A DNA stretch of 64,000 nt from Corynebacterium freiburgense (GCF_030408815.1 NZ_CP047355.1:744001-808000); one strand, 5' to 3'. Shown: positions 1-9,335, numbered from the stretch's first letter. The notes: a model not told the origin generated them from the sequence alone. Numbers and translations are program-made.

Positions 1-666
1 ACCGATTGCCCAGAACGCCAGGAGTGAAATAATTAGAGAACCGCCAACCAATAGAACGGCTTTGATCATTTGTACGTAGGTGGTGCCTTTCATACCACCG
101 ATAAGGACGTAGGCGATCATAAGAATACCTACGACTGCTACAACTGCAGATTGCGCGCCTTTACCGGAAATGCCTAGGAGCAGTGCCACGAGACCACCTG
201 CACCAGCCATTTGTGCGATTAGATAGAAAAGAGAAATTGTAAGTGTGGAAATAGCGGCTGCAGTGCGTACTGGACGTTGCTTAAGGCGGAATGAAAGTAC
301 GTCCGCCATAGTGAATTTACCGGTATTTCGCAGTGGCTCTGCTACCAGCACGAGTGCGACCAAAAGAGCGATAAGGAAGCCCACTGAATAGAGGAATCCA
401 TCATAGCCGTAGAGGGCGATGGCGCCAGTGACTCCTAGGAATGCCGCTGCAGACAAGTAATCGCCGGAGATGGCTAGACCATTTTGCCAACCATTAAAGG
501 ATCCGCCACCGGTGTAGAAGTCTGAACCTTTTTGGGAGGTCTGCCGGGTAGCACGAATCACGATGGCCATAGTGGCCACAATAAAGAGAACGAAGATTGA
601 AATATTGAGAATCGGGTTGCCAGTTTCGACGGCCGCGCTGGCAAGTGTCTGGTTTGAGAGGTTCAT
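1..666 (-). CDS. Sodium:solute symporter, MctC/ActP-like (3' end outside window)
   Basis: N-terminal 222 codons of a sodium:solute symporter (SSS family), an inner-membrane importer of acetate or other monocarboxylates. Visible family features are SDFYTGGGSFNGWQNGLAISGDY near residues 35-57, the AEPLRNTGKFTMADVLSFRL stretch, and FYLIAQMAGAGGLV, with alternating hydrophobic helices. The first ATG at 666 overlaps the stop of the upstream DUF485 gene by 4 bases, which fixes the start. It closely resembles the complete symporter at 32564-34210 over the same region, so the window holds two paralogous DUF485-symporter operons. Family is secure; the substrate is inferred. Confidence 0.9.
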   Translation of the reverse strand, partial: MNLSNQTLASAAVETGNPILNISIFVLFIVATMAIVIRATRQTSQKGSDFYTGGGSFNGWQNGLAISGDYLSAAAFLGVTGAIALYGYDGFLYSVGFLIALLVALVLVAEPLRNTGKFTMADVLSFRLKQRPVRTAAAISTLTISLFYLIAQMAGAGGLVALLLGISGKGAQSAVVAVVGILMIAYVLIGGMKGTTYVQMIKAVLLVGGSLIISLLAFWAIG

Positions 667-1004
667 CGAGGGGACTCCATCTTGTCGCGGATTGCGGCGG
701 TGGCAGGATCAAGTTTGTTATCGGCGAATCGAACATAAGCCCAGGTAACAAGGCCAGCTGTTGCGAATTGGGCGAGGCCCATAACCATTCCTACGTTGAT
801 GGCACCCCAGACGGGTTGTTGCACAAAATCTACAGCGAACGTGGCTGTAACGATGTACCCGAGGTACCAGGCAAGGAACGCCACGCTCATCGGGAATGCG
901 AAGCGGCGGAAAGTGCCACGAAGTTCGGCGAATTCGTCGCTCTTTGAGACTTCGAGGAATTCCTCTGGGGTGGGAACGTGCTTGGCACGTGTGGGGTCAG
1001 TCAT
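663..1004 (-). CDS. DUF485 family membrane protein
   Basis: A 113-residue protein with two hydrophobic helices (around 38-60 and 67-92) and the usual DUF485 order: a charged N-terminus, FRRFAFPMSVAFLAWYLGYI, then GAINVGMVMGLAQFATAG. DUF485 proteins are almost always encoded directly upstream of acetate/monocarboxylate symporters and are presumed accessory subunits; no biochemical role is established that I know of. The stop overlaps the symporter ATG (ATGA), so the two are translationally coupled. About 49 of the first positions parallel the paralogue at 32216-32560. Upstream lie RamB-like and GlxR-like sites. Confidence 0.9.
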   Translation of the reverse strand: MTDPTRAKHVPTPEEFLEVSKSDEFAELRGTFRRFAFPMSVAFLAWYLGYIVTATFAVDFVQQPVWGAINVGMVMGLAQFATAGLVTWAYVRFADNKLDPATAAIRDKMESPR

Positions 1005-1088
1005 GTCTACCTCTCTCGGCAGGCTATTCGGGGAGCGTGCTGCAGAACGCTTTATTGATCTGAAAGCTGCATCACGCTTTGGTGACGT

Positions 1089-1104
1089 TGTGAGACATTA
1101 CACA
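1089..1104. promoter_or_regulatory. GlxR (CRP-like) binding site candidate
   Basis: TGTGAGACATTACACA matches 10 of the 12 fixed positions of the corynebacterial GlxR consensus TGTGANNTANNTCACA. It sits 85 bases upstream of the DUF485-symporter operon. GlxR is the cAMP-dependent global regulator of carbon genes in Corynebacterium. The call is by motif only. Confidence 0.5.
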
Positions 1105-1169
1105 TGATCTTCGCCAACTTGTCACACTTTTGAGATATCGGGCGAAAATCTCAGGCTTAGATCATTAAC

Positions 1170-1195
1170 AAGTTTGCAAATTTCTTTGCAAACTT
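1170..1195. promoter_or_regulatory. Palindromic RamB-like operator
   Basis: AAGTTTGCAAA and its exact reverse complement TTTGCAAACTT flank four bases, giving a perfect inverted repeat with 11-base arms. Each arm is one base from the core of the RamB box (AACTTTGCAAA) described in C. glutamicum, where RamB represses acetate and carboxylate genes. Position is 165 bases upstream of the DUF485-symporter start, so control of that operon is the natural inference. Confidence 0.5.
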
Positions 1196-1260
1196 CCAGT
1201 TTTGTAATGCGCTTTGAGTCGCTGAATGTGCTGCATGGGGGCAAAAGTACGAATGCAAAA

Positions 1261-1290
1261 ATGCCGCCTTCCCAAGAGGAAAAGCGGCAT
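1261..1290 (-). terminator. rpf terminator
   Basis: ATGCCGCC and its near complement AGCGGCAT pair around a 13-base loop; read on the minus strand the stem is followed by TTTTGC. It lies 49 bases beyond the rpf stop codon. Confidence 0.7.
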
Positions 1291-1338
1291 TATAAGAAGT
1301 TTGGATATCGTACCCCTGAAAAGGGGGTGGCCTAGGAG

Positions 1339-2040
<702 letters not shown>

Positions 2041-2441
2041 CAATGAAATTGTCGTGATACGTACAAGCACATAAAGCACAAAATGATTACGTTAGGTCCC
2101 CAGACAGGGTTTGGCGGGAGGGACCATATGCGTCTCATCTTGTTGTGCCTGACATAGACCGTAGCGGTTTATAACGAATGTGTCACGTAAAACGCGAAAA
2201 TAGGTCTGCTCTTTATCGTTTTAGTTTGCAAAACCCCAGTTCAAGCGTCGCCAAAAAGAATAGTGTGACATTGATTAATGTGTCTACAAAAGCTTTTCGA
2301 CGTCGCGGAAATTTTCGCTCTCCCCGCAGCGTTGTACTGGCGGGTATAGTTATCTGTCTGCCTTCCTTGTCGGTGGGAAGGCTTATTGCCTGGCGGTTTA
2401 TCCCGTCGTTCATTAGTTACTTGGGAAGCGGTGAATAGGAC

Positions 2442-2831
2442 ATGCCGATCGGAAAAGTGAAGTGGTATGACGCCGAACGGGGCTTTGGGTTTGTTACAAA
2501 TCCTGGCGAGGAGGATTGCTTTGTTAGTAAGCAGGTTCTCCCTGAGGGTGTGACGGAGCTTTATCCTGGCCAGCGAATCGAGTTTGATTTCGCAGCGGGC
2601 CGAAAAGGGCCTCAGGCACTTCGCGTGAAAATCCTGGAGCAACCCCGTGTTTCCCGCAAGCCACACCATAAGTACAAGCCTGAGCAGTTACACGGCATGA
2701 TTTTGGATATGGTGACTATTTTGGAGCAAAAGGTGCAGCCTGATTTGCGGGCCGGGAGGTTTCCGGACCGTAAGTCTGGTAAGCAGGTTGCGGAGATTTT
2801 GAGGGCTGTCGCCAAGGAGCTTGATGCCTAG
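2442..2831 (+). CDS. Cold-shock domain protein (CspB type, extended)
   Basis: A 129-residue single-strand RNA/DNA-binding protein. Residues 1-65 form a cold-shock domain (MPIGKVKWYDAERGFGFVTN is RNP1-like, DCFVSKQVL is the RNP2 equivalent). The C-terminal 60 residues form a helical extension typical of the larger actinobacterial CspB proteins. It has a 550-base upstream gap shared with the divergent rpf leader, so a long 5' UTR is possible, as is common for cold-shock genes. A perfect palindrome follows as terminator. Confidence 0.92.
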   Translation: MPIGKVKWYDAERGFGFVTNPGEEDCFVSKQVLPEGVTELYPGQRIEFDFAAGRKGPQALRVKILEQPRVSRKPHHKYKPEQLHGMILDMVTILEQKVQPDLRAGRFPDRKSGKQVAEILRAVAKELDA

Positions 2832-2854
2832 GCAATCAGCGCTCGTATAGCGGT

Positions 2855-2886
2855 AAAGGGGCTACCGAGTACTCGGTAGCCCCTTT
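2855..2886. terminator. Bidirectional terminator between csp and the DUF2771 gene
   Basis: A perfect palindrome with 16-base arms (AAAGGGGCTACCGAGT and its complement) lies between two convergent genes, 24 bases after the csp stop. It has A-rich and T-rich ends on both strands. Confidence 0.85.
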
Positions 2887-2889
2887 GGG

Positions 2890-3390
2890 TTACTCCTGGT
2901 TGAGTTTGATGGACCAGACAACCGCGTAGGGGGATTCTTCCCCATTGGGGTTGGTGCCAATAAGAGCGGTGGATACTTCTACGACGGTAAGTTTTGCGCC
3001 GGCGTCGGTGGTTGCTGCGATGTCGACTTCGGTTTTTTCGTGTCCGGTGTAGAACTCTTCATGGTTTGCTTCGGGATCGTCATAGATTTTTAGTAGTCGC
3101 CAATCGTGATCATAAATCTCTTTTGGCAATGTGATATGGAGGGAGTCTTGGAGTTTTAGCTCGGGGACTTCTTCACCTTCACAAGTGGTGCCGATTTCAC
3201 AAACGCTAAAGGGTGGGACGGTGATTTCTTGACCGCCACTGGTTGCTTTCAGCGTGACATCGTGAGGCTGGGTACCAGGACGGTTATTCCACCATGTTTG
3301 GAATCCGATGGAAGCCGCTACAACTAGCACTACTGCGATAATGAGGATAATAAATTGCTGAAGGTTTGCGCGGTTCCGTTTCGTAGCCAT
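2890..3390 (-). CDS. DUF2771 family membrane-anchored protein
   Basis: A 166-residue protein with a positively charged N-terminus, one transmembrane segment (residues 12-30, IILIIAVVLVVAASIGF) and an extracytoplasmic domain with two cysteines (SVCEIGTTCEG), as in the actinobacterial DUF2771 family of unknown function. The ATG at 3390 is chosen over upstream options because TAAACT lies 8 bases before it, a good -10 for a leaderless message, and because the hydrophobic anchor then begins at a normal position. The gene is just downstream of the cyclotransferase gene on the same strand with a 10-base gap. Confidence 0.8.
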   Translation of the reverse strand: MATKRNRANLQQFIILIIAVVLVVAASIGFQTWWNNRPGTQPHDVTLKATSGGQEITVPPFSVCEIGTTCEGEEVPELKLQDSLHITLPKEIYDHDWRLLKIYDDPEANHEEFYTGHEKTEVDIAATTDAGAKLTVVEVSTALIGTNPNGEESPYAVVWSIKLNQE

Positions 3391-3400
3391 GTTTGAGAGT

Positions 3401-4177
3401 TTATCGTGCTGGTTGGAAACGCACTTCGAAGAGTTTTGGCCAACGCTTTCCGGTGATATAGAAGCGATCGGTTCCGGGGATATGCGCAATGCCATTAAGA
3501 ACATTGTTCCGGTCGGGTGCGGCGCCGCTGTCGATGCCGGAGGCGTCTATGGTGCCGGTAACGGTGCCGGTGGTGGCGTCGATACGCACGATTTCATTGG
3601 TGAGGAAGCGGTTTGCATAGATGGAATCGTCTACGCATTCGAGTTCGTTTAGGGCGTCAATAGGTTCGCCATTATGTGTGACTTGGACGCGGTGGAGTTC
3701 CACAAAAGTTTCCGGGTCGAGTTCGCGCAATTGGGAAGTGCCATCGGACATAATGAGGCGATCTGGAAACGAGCATAAACCCCAACCTTCGCCGGAGTAG
3801 GTTGCGCGTCCAGTTTCCTCGAGCGTATCGACGTCGCGCTTTATGGCCGTTCCATGTCGCCATGTGAGTTGCCACACGGCGTTTTCGGTGCGAGTAACTC
3901 CCTCACCAAAATATTCTGGGTCCAAGTCTTTACTCTGCGATTCGGTGCCATGGAGTGTGCGGTACAGAATCCGGCTTTCCCCCTCCAGACCGGTACCAAT
4001 CAAAAGCTGATCGCCAACCATTTCGAGGCCTTGCGTAAAGTACCGATCATCAAATGGGTGTGTGGCCACAATTTCAAGGTTGAGTTGTTCGGACGGTGGG
4101 GAGGCTTCGGTGGTGCAGGCGCTCAGCGCGCCGAGAGCATAGACAGTGGAACAAAGAAACCTAAAACGGAGGGCCAT
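3401..4177 (-). CDS. Glutaminyl-peptide cyclotransferase-like lipoprotein
   Basis: A 258-residue exported protein of the plant/bacterial-type glutamine cyclotransferase family, a five-bladed beta-propeller that converts N-terminal Gln to pyroglutamate. The signal peptide ends in a lipobox (ALGALSAC, Cys 21), so the protein is probably lipid-anchored. Family signatures are PFDDRYFTQGLEM, YFGEGVTRTENAVWQLTW, GEGWGLCSFPDRLIMSDGTS, ELECVDDSIYANRF and LNGIAHIPGTDRFYITGKRW. The ATG at 4177 gives a normal signal peptide; a longer form from 4189 is possible. The target substrates are unknown. Confidence 0.88.
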   Translation of the reverse strand: MALRFRFLCSTVYALGALSACTTEASPPSEQLNLEIVATHPFDDRYFTQGLEMVGDQLLIGTGLEGESRILYRTLHGTESQSKDLDPEYFGEGVTRTENAVWQLTWRHGTAIKRDVDTLEETGRATYSGEGWGLCSFPDRLIMSDGTSQLRELDPETFVELHRVQVTHNGEPIDALNELECVDDSIYANRFLTNEIVRIDATTGTVTGTIDASGIDSGAAPDRNNVLNGIAHIPGTDRFYITGKRWPKLFEVRFQPAR

Positions 4178-4206
4178 GAACACTATCATGCCGTATATGG
4201 GTGATA

Positions 4207-4926
4207 ATGAACGACGTGCCATCTCGTAGTCGACGCAACTTCCTTTTAGATTCCAAAGCAATTGCAGTAGCCCGCACTGCTTTAGAAGATTTTGGCGAAG
4301 GGGAAATTGGCGAACATCTTCGCGCTATTAGTAGTGGAAAACATCTTGTAACCCATCATTTTGCAACGAAGATGCAAGGGTATCGGGGATGGGAATGGCA
4401 AGTCGTTTTGGCCTGCGCGCCAGGAACACGGCGTATTACCGTAAATGAGTTGGCCTTATTGCCGGGTGAGGGTGCGCTCCGGGCACCGGAATGGGTTCCG
4501 TATATTGATCGCGTTCAGCCAGGGGATTTGGGCCCAAATGATGATTTACCACCGCGAAGTAACGATCCTCGATTAGCGGATATTGAAGGCCCCCACACTG
4601 TAAAAGTGCCCGGCAGTTGTTCGGCGAAGCAATTGACCCGGCAAGGATTGGATGATGCCCGGAGCCGCTGGCAGCAAGGAAAATTTGGGCCATCGAGTGA
4701 GTTCGCAACTAGGTCCAAATTGCAGTGCGCCGATTGTGCATTCTATTTGCCGGTGGGTGAGCCGGTAGGGCCCCGCTTTGGGGTGTGCGTGAATGAGTAT
4801 TCGGCAGATGGAAGAATCGTTCACTCGGGATATGGGTGTGGGGCACATACCGACACTCCACCAGCGGATATTCTTGGTCAGCCAATAGCAATTGCGTTCG
4901 ACGACGAGAAAACTATCGAGGTGTAG
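4207..4926 (+). CDS. DUF3027 family protein
   Basis: A 239-residue cytoplasmic protein of the actinobacterial DUF3027 family, function unknown. It contains the conserved GYRGWEWQVVLACAPG and APEWVPYIDRVQPGDLG stretches in the first half, and a cysteine-rich C-terminal part (LQCADCAFYLPV, FGVCVNEYS, GYGCGAHT) that looks like a metal-binding knuckle. TATATG at 4194 is placed as a -10 for a leaderless transcript beginning near the ATG at 4207; a GTG at 4201 is in frame. The gene diverges from the cyclotransferase gene across about 30 bases. Confidence 0.8.
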   Translation: MNDVPSRSRRNFLLDSKAIAVARTALEDFGEGEIGEHLRAISSGKHLVTHHFATKMQGYRGWEWQVVLACAPGTRRITVNELALLPGEGALRAPEWVPYIDRVQPGDLGPNDDLPPRSNDPRLADIEGPHTVKVPGSCSAKQLTRQGLDDARSRWQQGKFGPSSEFATRSKLQCADCAFYLPVGEPVGPRFGVCVNEYSADGRIVHSGYGCGAHTDTPPADILGQPIAIAFDDEKTIEV

Positions 4927-4937
4927 GGGAACTACAC
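4921..4937. terminator. Small hairpin between convergent genes
   Basis: GTGTAG and CTACAC pair around a 5-base loop, followed by TTCTTCT on the plus strand. It overlaps the DUF3027 stop codon and abuts the pabC stop, so it may end both transcripts. Confidence 0.4.
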
Positions 4938-5603
4938 TTCTTCTGCTTGCTCCCATAACCACGTATTCGCTTCAGCAATATCTGGCGCAAAACCAGTGTG
5001 TGCTGGTTCGAGTGCGCCGTATTCCATCCATGCGGAAACGCATCGAATGCCGGAAAACGCATTTGCTAACCAAAGTTCGCCGTCACGGAGTTGGTGCATG
5101 GCATAGCCATTTACAGGTTTTAATTGGTAACCATGTGCTTGCAGAAGGGGAAGAATTTGAGCTGCGGTCGTTGATGGGAGGGCACGTGCGTGGACACTCC
5201 ATAAGACCGTGTTGTTGTGGAATACGATAATGGCGGAATGAATCGCTTCAATAAGTTTGCAGTTATGGGCGAGTAAACCTTCATCGCAGCCGCGGCGTCG
5301 AGAAATATCCATGCGGGTGGCCAACCAGCCTAAGTCTGGGCCTTTGACGGTGGGGATAAGGCGCTGGTCCTGGTGAGGGTGGGCATCAAGGACGATTTGG
5401 GGTTTTATGGGTCGATCGGGCCGGATATCAACCTCCACAGAGGAACCAGTGGCTCGAATAATCGGGTTATAAGTGCCAGGACCGGCATTGCGAAGTGTTG
5501 TGCGGACTTTTGCGAGTTGCTTTTCGTCGAGTCGTAAACGTTGAAGGTGGCCGGTGAGGTTGCGGACGCGGCCGTCGACAAGCCGAAAGCTCGTGGCTCT
5601 CAT
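4932..5603 (-). CDS. pabC: Aminodeoxychorismate lyase-like class IV aminotransferase
   Basis: A 223-residue PLP fold-type IV protein. The enzyme class releases pyruvate from 4-amino-4-deoxychorismate to give p-aminobenzoate. The TVKGPDLGW stretch probably carries the PLP lysine, and the C-terminal SGIRCVSAW region matches the family ending. Similarity to textbook PabC is partial (no clear EGTTSN motif; the equivalent region reads LIEAIHSA), so the activity rests mainly on context: the start overlaps the pabAB stop by 4 bases, so both folate-branch enzymes are coupled. It could be another class IV aminotransferase. Confidence 0.8.
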   Translation of the reverse strand: MRATSFRLVDGRVRNLTGHLQRLRLDEKQLAKVRTTLRNAGPGTYNPIIRATGSSVEVDIRPDRPIKPQIVLDAHPHQDQRLIPTVKGPDLGWLATRMDISRRRGCDEGLLAHNCKLIEAIHSAIIVFHNNTVLWSVHARALPSTTAAQILPLLQAHGYQLKPVNGYAMHQLRDGELWLANAFSGIRCVSAWMEYGALEPAHTGFAPDIAEANTWLWEQAEEV

Positions 5604-7420
5604 GATTCCTCTCCGAGCAACAACCGAAATGGCAGCATCTTCACTACCACCTCGTTGTACTCTTCTTCGGGGTCGCTGAGCAGGGTAACTGCCCCACCAG
5701 CACCATAGGACAAAACGCCGTCTTTGTGTACCGCCGTGCGAATTAAAATACTAAAATCACAATCCCCGTTTGCGGACACATAACCGAGACACCCCGAGTA
5801 GTAACCGCGCGGGCGCCCTTCAATATCCGCCAAGATATCCATCGAACGTTGTTTTGGAGCGCCCGTCATCGAGCCGCCGGGGAACGCCGACAACGCGGCC
5901 CGAAAACCTGGTGTCCCATACGGCAGCCGACCCGTAATCGTGGAAACCAATTGATGCACGCGCGCAAAGGTATGCACAACACATAACTCTGGGACCTCAA
6001 TCGTTCCAGGAATGCATGTTCGTGAAAGGTCATTTCGCAGCAGGTCCGCAATCATAATGTTTTCCGCGCGGTCTTTTTCGCTGGCAGCGAGTTCTTCCAC
6101 GAGCTGTAGATCCTCTGTGTCATTACGACCTCGAGGGCGAGTCCCCTTGATTGGTGAGGCGGTGACAACCCCGCCGCGCACCGACAAAAACCGCTCTGGC
6201 GAGGCAGAAAGCACTGCAACATCAGGGTGCTGGAGATAGCCCGCCATCGGCGCTGGGGCGAGATTTCGCAGCCTCAGGTAGAGATCAATCGGTCGCATAT
6301 CTGTGCGTGTCGACGCCGCGGTGGTCAGGCATAGTTCGTAGCTTTCGCCGCGTCGGATAAAGTCCTGACAAGCGGCCACCTTTGCGTGATACTCCTCGGG
6401 GGTATCGAACATTTGAATGGGGGAGTGTGGGGGTGGTTGGGGGACTTCTATCGCCGGTGGTAGATCTGGGAGTTGCGCATCACTGCCATCTTTGGTGAGC
6501 AAGTACGTCCCTTGGTGATCGCGTTGCACCACAATCTCGGGAACGATAAAACGTTCGTGGTCCGCAATTTGATTCGAAGTCGCGCCATCCCATCCTCCGG
6601 ATGCCTCATACGTCAAGGCGCCAAGTGCGCCGGGGATAAAATCCACGCCAGCCGAACAGCTATCCGCCCGCAAGCGGCCCTGCGGAATTTGGGATGGATG
6701 AACGGTTGTTCTGCCCACGGCAAGCAGGCTGACCTCGCTATCGAGCCAAACCAGGTGCGGATATTGGGTGGACCAATACCGTGCTAACGCAGGAAAATCG
6801 ACGGGATCGATGGCGTGGCGCACCCATGTTGTGGTGTCCTTCAAACATCCGGTTGCCTCGATCAAATTTTGCATCAGTCGAACACCGTGCGTAGTGCCGA
6901 TTGATTCCGGATGGAATTGCACGCCCCATTGCGGCGCATCCAGCCGTCGCAGCGCCATGATGGTGCCGTCTTCGGCATATGCCAATACTTCGAGTCGGTG
7001 CGTTGGCGAAGAGACATCTAATGAGTGATAACGCACAACATTCATTGGGGAAGGTATACCCGCAAACACACCTTTTTCATTGTGTAAAACCTTGCTATGG
7101 AGGCCGTGCATTGGCATTTGTGCGCGATCCACCACAGCGCCTGCTGCCAATGCAATTGCTTGATGTCCAAGACAAACGCCAATGACTGGAGTTTCTGTTT
7201 GCGCGATCGCGAGTGCGGAGCCGCCGATGTCTTCCGGATTGCCAGGATGACCAGGGCCAGGAGAGACAACAATAAGATCCGCCTCGGCGATTGTAGAGGT
7301 ATCAAGTTCGGGAGAATTATTTGGCACAATTTTTGGCCGAATTCCGACGGCGCGCCATACTAAATCCCCAAGTAAATGGGTAAAAGAATCGTGGTTATCA
7401 ATTAAAAGGATGCGAGTCAT
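5600..7420 (-). CDS. pabAB: Aminodeoxychorismate synthase, fused PabA-PabB
   Basis: A 606-residue fusion. Residues 1-195 are a class I glutamine amidotransferase (nucleophile Cys 83 in GVCLGHQ, His-Glu pair in VQFHPES). The remainder is a chorismate-binding domain with SYELCLTTA, ASPERFLS, PIKGTRPRGR, DRAENIMIADLLRNDLSR and GAPKQRSMDIL. The lysine in PIKGT is the PabB-type catalytic residue, whereas anthranilate synthases have alanine there, which argues for the folate branch. The enzyme makes 4-amino-4-deoxychorismate from chorismate and glutamine. The ATG at 7420 starts the amidotransferase domain directly; TATAGC just upstream could be its -10. Confidence 0.93.
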   Translation of the reverse strand: MTRILLIDNHDSFTHLLGDLVWRAVGIRPKIVPNNSPELDTSTIAEADLIVVSPGPGHPGNPEDIGGSALAIAQTETPVIGVCLGHQAIALAAGAVVDRAQMPMHGLHSKVLHNEKGVFAGIPSPMNVVRYHSLDVSSPTHRLEVLAYAEDGTIMALRRLDAPQWGVQFHPESIGTTHGVRLMQNLIEATGCLKDTTTWVRHAIDPVDFPALARYWSTQYPHLVWLDSEVSLLAVGRTTVHPSQIPQGRLRADSCSAGVDFIPGALGALTYEASGGWDGATSNQIADHERFIVPEIVVQRDHQGTYLLTKDGSDAQLPDLPPAIEVPQPPPHSPIQMFDTPEEYHAKVAACQDFIRRGESYELCLTTAASTRTDMRPIDLYLRLRNLAPAPMAGYLQHPDVAVLSASPERFLSVRGGVVTASPIKGTRPRGRNDTEDLQLVEELAASEKDRAENIMIADLLRNDLSRTCIPGTIEVPELCVVHTFARVHQLVSTITGRLPYGTPGFRAALSAFPGGSMTGAPKQRSMDILADIEGRPRGYYSGCLGYVSANGDCDFSILIRTAVHKDGVLSYGAGGAVTLLSDPEEEYNEVVVKMLPFRLLLGEES

Positions 7421-7447
7421 GGAAGCTATACATGTGGGAGGTAATTC

Positions 7448-7466
7448 GGTTCCATTTGCCGGAACC
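7448..7466. promoter_or_regulatory. Small inverted repeat before the purine permease gene
   Basis: GGTTCC, seven bases, GGAACC lies in the 110-base divergent region between pabAB and the permease gene. It could be an operator; there is no recognised regulator for it. Confidence 0.2.
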
Positions 7467-7530
7467 CTACTTGCAATGACATTGTAACCGTGGCCCCTCA
7501 TTCTTTATTGAGCCTACGGAGAACAGAGCT

Positions 7531-8994
7531 ATGACTGCGAGCAATCGCGTAGCAAAACCATCGGGATCACTCGATCGTTTCTTCCATATCTCAGAACGCG
7601 GATCCACCGTTGGAACTGAGATTCGAGCAGGTGTGGTGACCTTTTTCGCCATGGCCTACATCATTATCCTCAACCCGCTGATCATTGGCACCGTCGAAGA
7701 CATGAACGGTAACGCGCTGGGAGTGCCCCAAGTTGCGGCAGTGACTGCCCTGGCTGCCGGTGTGATGACCATCGCTTTCGGGCTTCTTGCCCGCTATCCA
7801 TTCGGTATTGCCACTGGCCTGGGCATTAACACCCTGGTGGCAGTGACGTTCGTGCGTGCGGAAGGCTTGACATGGCCAGAAGCAATGGGACTTGTTGTCC
7901 TCGACGGCCTGGTGATTGTCGCCCTCGCTATTTCTGGCTTCCGCGTTGCGGTATTTAACGCCATCCCAAGCGAACTGAAAGCCGCGATGGGCGTGGGTAT
8001 TGGGTTGTTTATTTCGTTGATTGGCCTGGTGGACGCTGGTTTTGTGCGTCGCATCCCAGACTCGGCGGGAACAACAGTTCCAGTAGGGCTAGGCATTAAT
8101 GGATCCATTAGTTCCTGGCCCACATTCGTATTTGTGATCGGTTTGATCATTTGTGGCGTGCTGGTTGCGCGTAACGTTCGCGGCGGCCTATTTATCGGCA
8201 TCGTAGTGACCACGATTATCGCCATGATCGTTGAGGCGTTGACTGGCGCTGGACCTTCATTCGTGGACGGCAAGCCGGTTCCGGTTGGCTGGTCGCTTGC
8301 GGTTCCTGAGTTGCCGAACTCTATCGGTGGTTTGCCCGATCTTTCGCTCGTAGGTGCGGTGGATCTTTTTGGTGCATTCGGCCGGATTGGCGCCCTTGCT
8401 GCCGCGTTGTTGCTCTTCACCCTGGTGTTAGCTAACTTCTTCGACGCTATGGGCACGATGACCGCCCTTGGTAAGCAGGCTGGTCTCGTGGATGAAGAGG
8501 GCAATCTTCCAAATATGAAGAGCGCACTGGTCGTCGAAGGCGCTGGTGCAATCGTCGGTGGCGCGGTGTCTGCATCATCGAACACCGTGTATATTGACTC
8601 CGCCGCTGGCATTGCCGACGGCGCGCGCACTGGCTTGGCTAACGTGATTACAGGTTTGCTATTTATCGCCGCTATGTTCCTCACACCACTGTATGCAGTG
8701 GTTCCGATTGAAGCGGCCGCTCCTGTCCTCGTAGTTGTTGGCGCACTCATGATGGGCCAGATTAAAGACATCGACTTCACCAAGTTCCACATCGCGCTGC
8801 CCGCGTTCCTGATGATCGTTATCATGCCGTTCACCTATTCGATTGCCAACGGCATCGGCGTCGGTTTCGTGGCCTATGTGCTTATGCAAACCGCCGCGGG
8901 TAGGGCGAAGCAAGTCCACTGGTTGCTGTGGCTCATTTCAGTACTGTTCATGATTTACTTTGCTGTCGACCCATTGCTTACCGTGCTGAACTAA
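7531..8994 (+). CDS. NCS2-family purine permease, AzgA/GhxP-like
   Basis: A 487-residue polytopic membrane protein of the AzgA-type nucleobase permeases (proton-coupled uptake of adenine, guanine or hypoxanthine). Family marks are RFFHISERGSTVGTEIRAG and the FFAMAYIIILNP motif at the N-terminus, MGVGIGLFISLIG, FFDAMGTMTALGKQAGL and ASSNTVYIDSAAGIADGARTG. Ten or more hydrophobic helices are visible. The ATG follows GGAGAA at normal spacing. It is monocistronic, with a strong terminator 16 bases after the stop. The exact base transported cannot be read from sequence. Confidence 0.92.
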   Translation: MTASNRVAKPSGSLDRFFHISERGSTVGTEIRAGVVTFFAMAYIIILNPLIIGTVEDMNGNALGVPQVAAVTALAAGVMTIAFGLLARYPFGIATGLGINTLVAVTFVRAEGLTWPEAMGLVVLDGLVIVALAISGFRVAVFNAIPSELKAAMGVGIGLFISLIGLVDAGFVRRIPDSAGTTVPVGLGINGSISSWPTFVFVIGLIICGVLVARNVRGGLFIGIVVTTIIAMIVEALTGAGPSFVDGKPVPVGWSLAVPELPNSIGGLPDLSLVGAVDLFGAFGRIGALAAALLLFTLVLANFFDAMGTMTALGKQAGLVDEEGNLPNMKSALVVEGAGAIVGGAVSASSNTVYIDSAAGIADGARTGLANVITGLLFIAAMFLTPLYAVVPIEAAAPVLVVVGALMMGQIKDIDFTKFHIALPAFLMIVIMPFTYSIANGIGVGFVAYVLMQTAAGRAKQVHWLLWLISVLFMIYFAVDPLLTVLN

Positions 8995-9009
8995 ACACAT
9001 TGCGTAACT

Positions 9010-9043
9010 AGCCCCTCAATCCTTCGGCTTCGGTTGAGGGGCT
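9010..9043 (+). terminator. Purine permease terminator
   Basis: AGCCCCTCAA and TTGAGGGGCT form a perfect 10-base stem with a 14-base loop just after the permease stop codon. Confidence 0.8.
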
Positions 9044-9335
9044 TTGAATTGCGTACAATTAGTTACCTGGGTTTTGTCACCGAAAACACCATCTTGTGCG
9101 CGATTGGTGTAAAAAGCGACACCGGACCCATTCTGGAGCCAAAATTTTGTCGCCAAAAACACCAATTGGGCACAACATGGTGTAAAAAGCGACATTGGTT
9201 ATATGATCATCAAGTTCTGGCGCTCGCGACTCTAGCTTTTCGACGCCGCGCCCACCTCTGCCTGTGCTTTTTGGGTTGCTGACGTGCGCGCCGTCGAGAA
9301 GTATTGAATTGTGTGCAATTGGTTAGTGGGGGCGC
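9044..9335 (+). repeat. Family-1 intergenic repeat: two 47-nt hairpins and a GCTTTTCGACGCC block
   Basis: Holds, in order, AATTGCGTACAATT with GTTACCTGGG, hairpin 9075-9121, a 26-base spacer and hairpin 9148-9194. Each hairpin reads TGTCRC-N5-ACACCA-loop-TGGTGT-AAAAA-GCGACA. A block from 9235 begins GCTTTTCGACGCC and ends GAGAAGTATTGAATT with another near-palindrome AATTGTGTGCAATT. The same modules recur at 14899-15316. No open frame is conserved. This accounts for most of the 430-base gap before the methyltransferase gene. Confidence 0.85.

Noticed and set aside
4932..5603. Branched-chain aminotransferase instead of PabC
   Set aside because: The length (223 residues) and coupling to pabAB favour the lyase; the residual doubt is recorded in the entry.
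7794..8834. Long minus-strand frame inside the purine permease gene
   Set aside because: It is antisense to a clearly conserved membrane protein; its Thr/Pro/Ser-rich product is typical of an antisense shadow.
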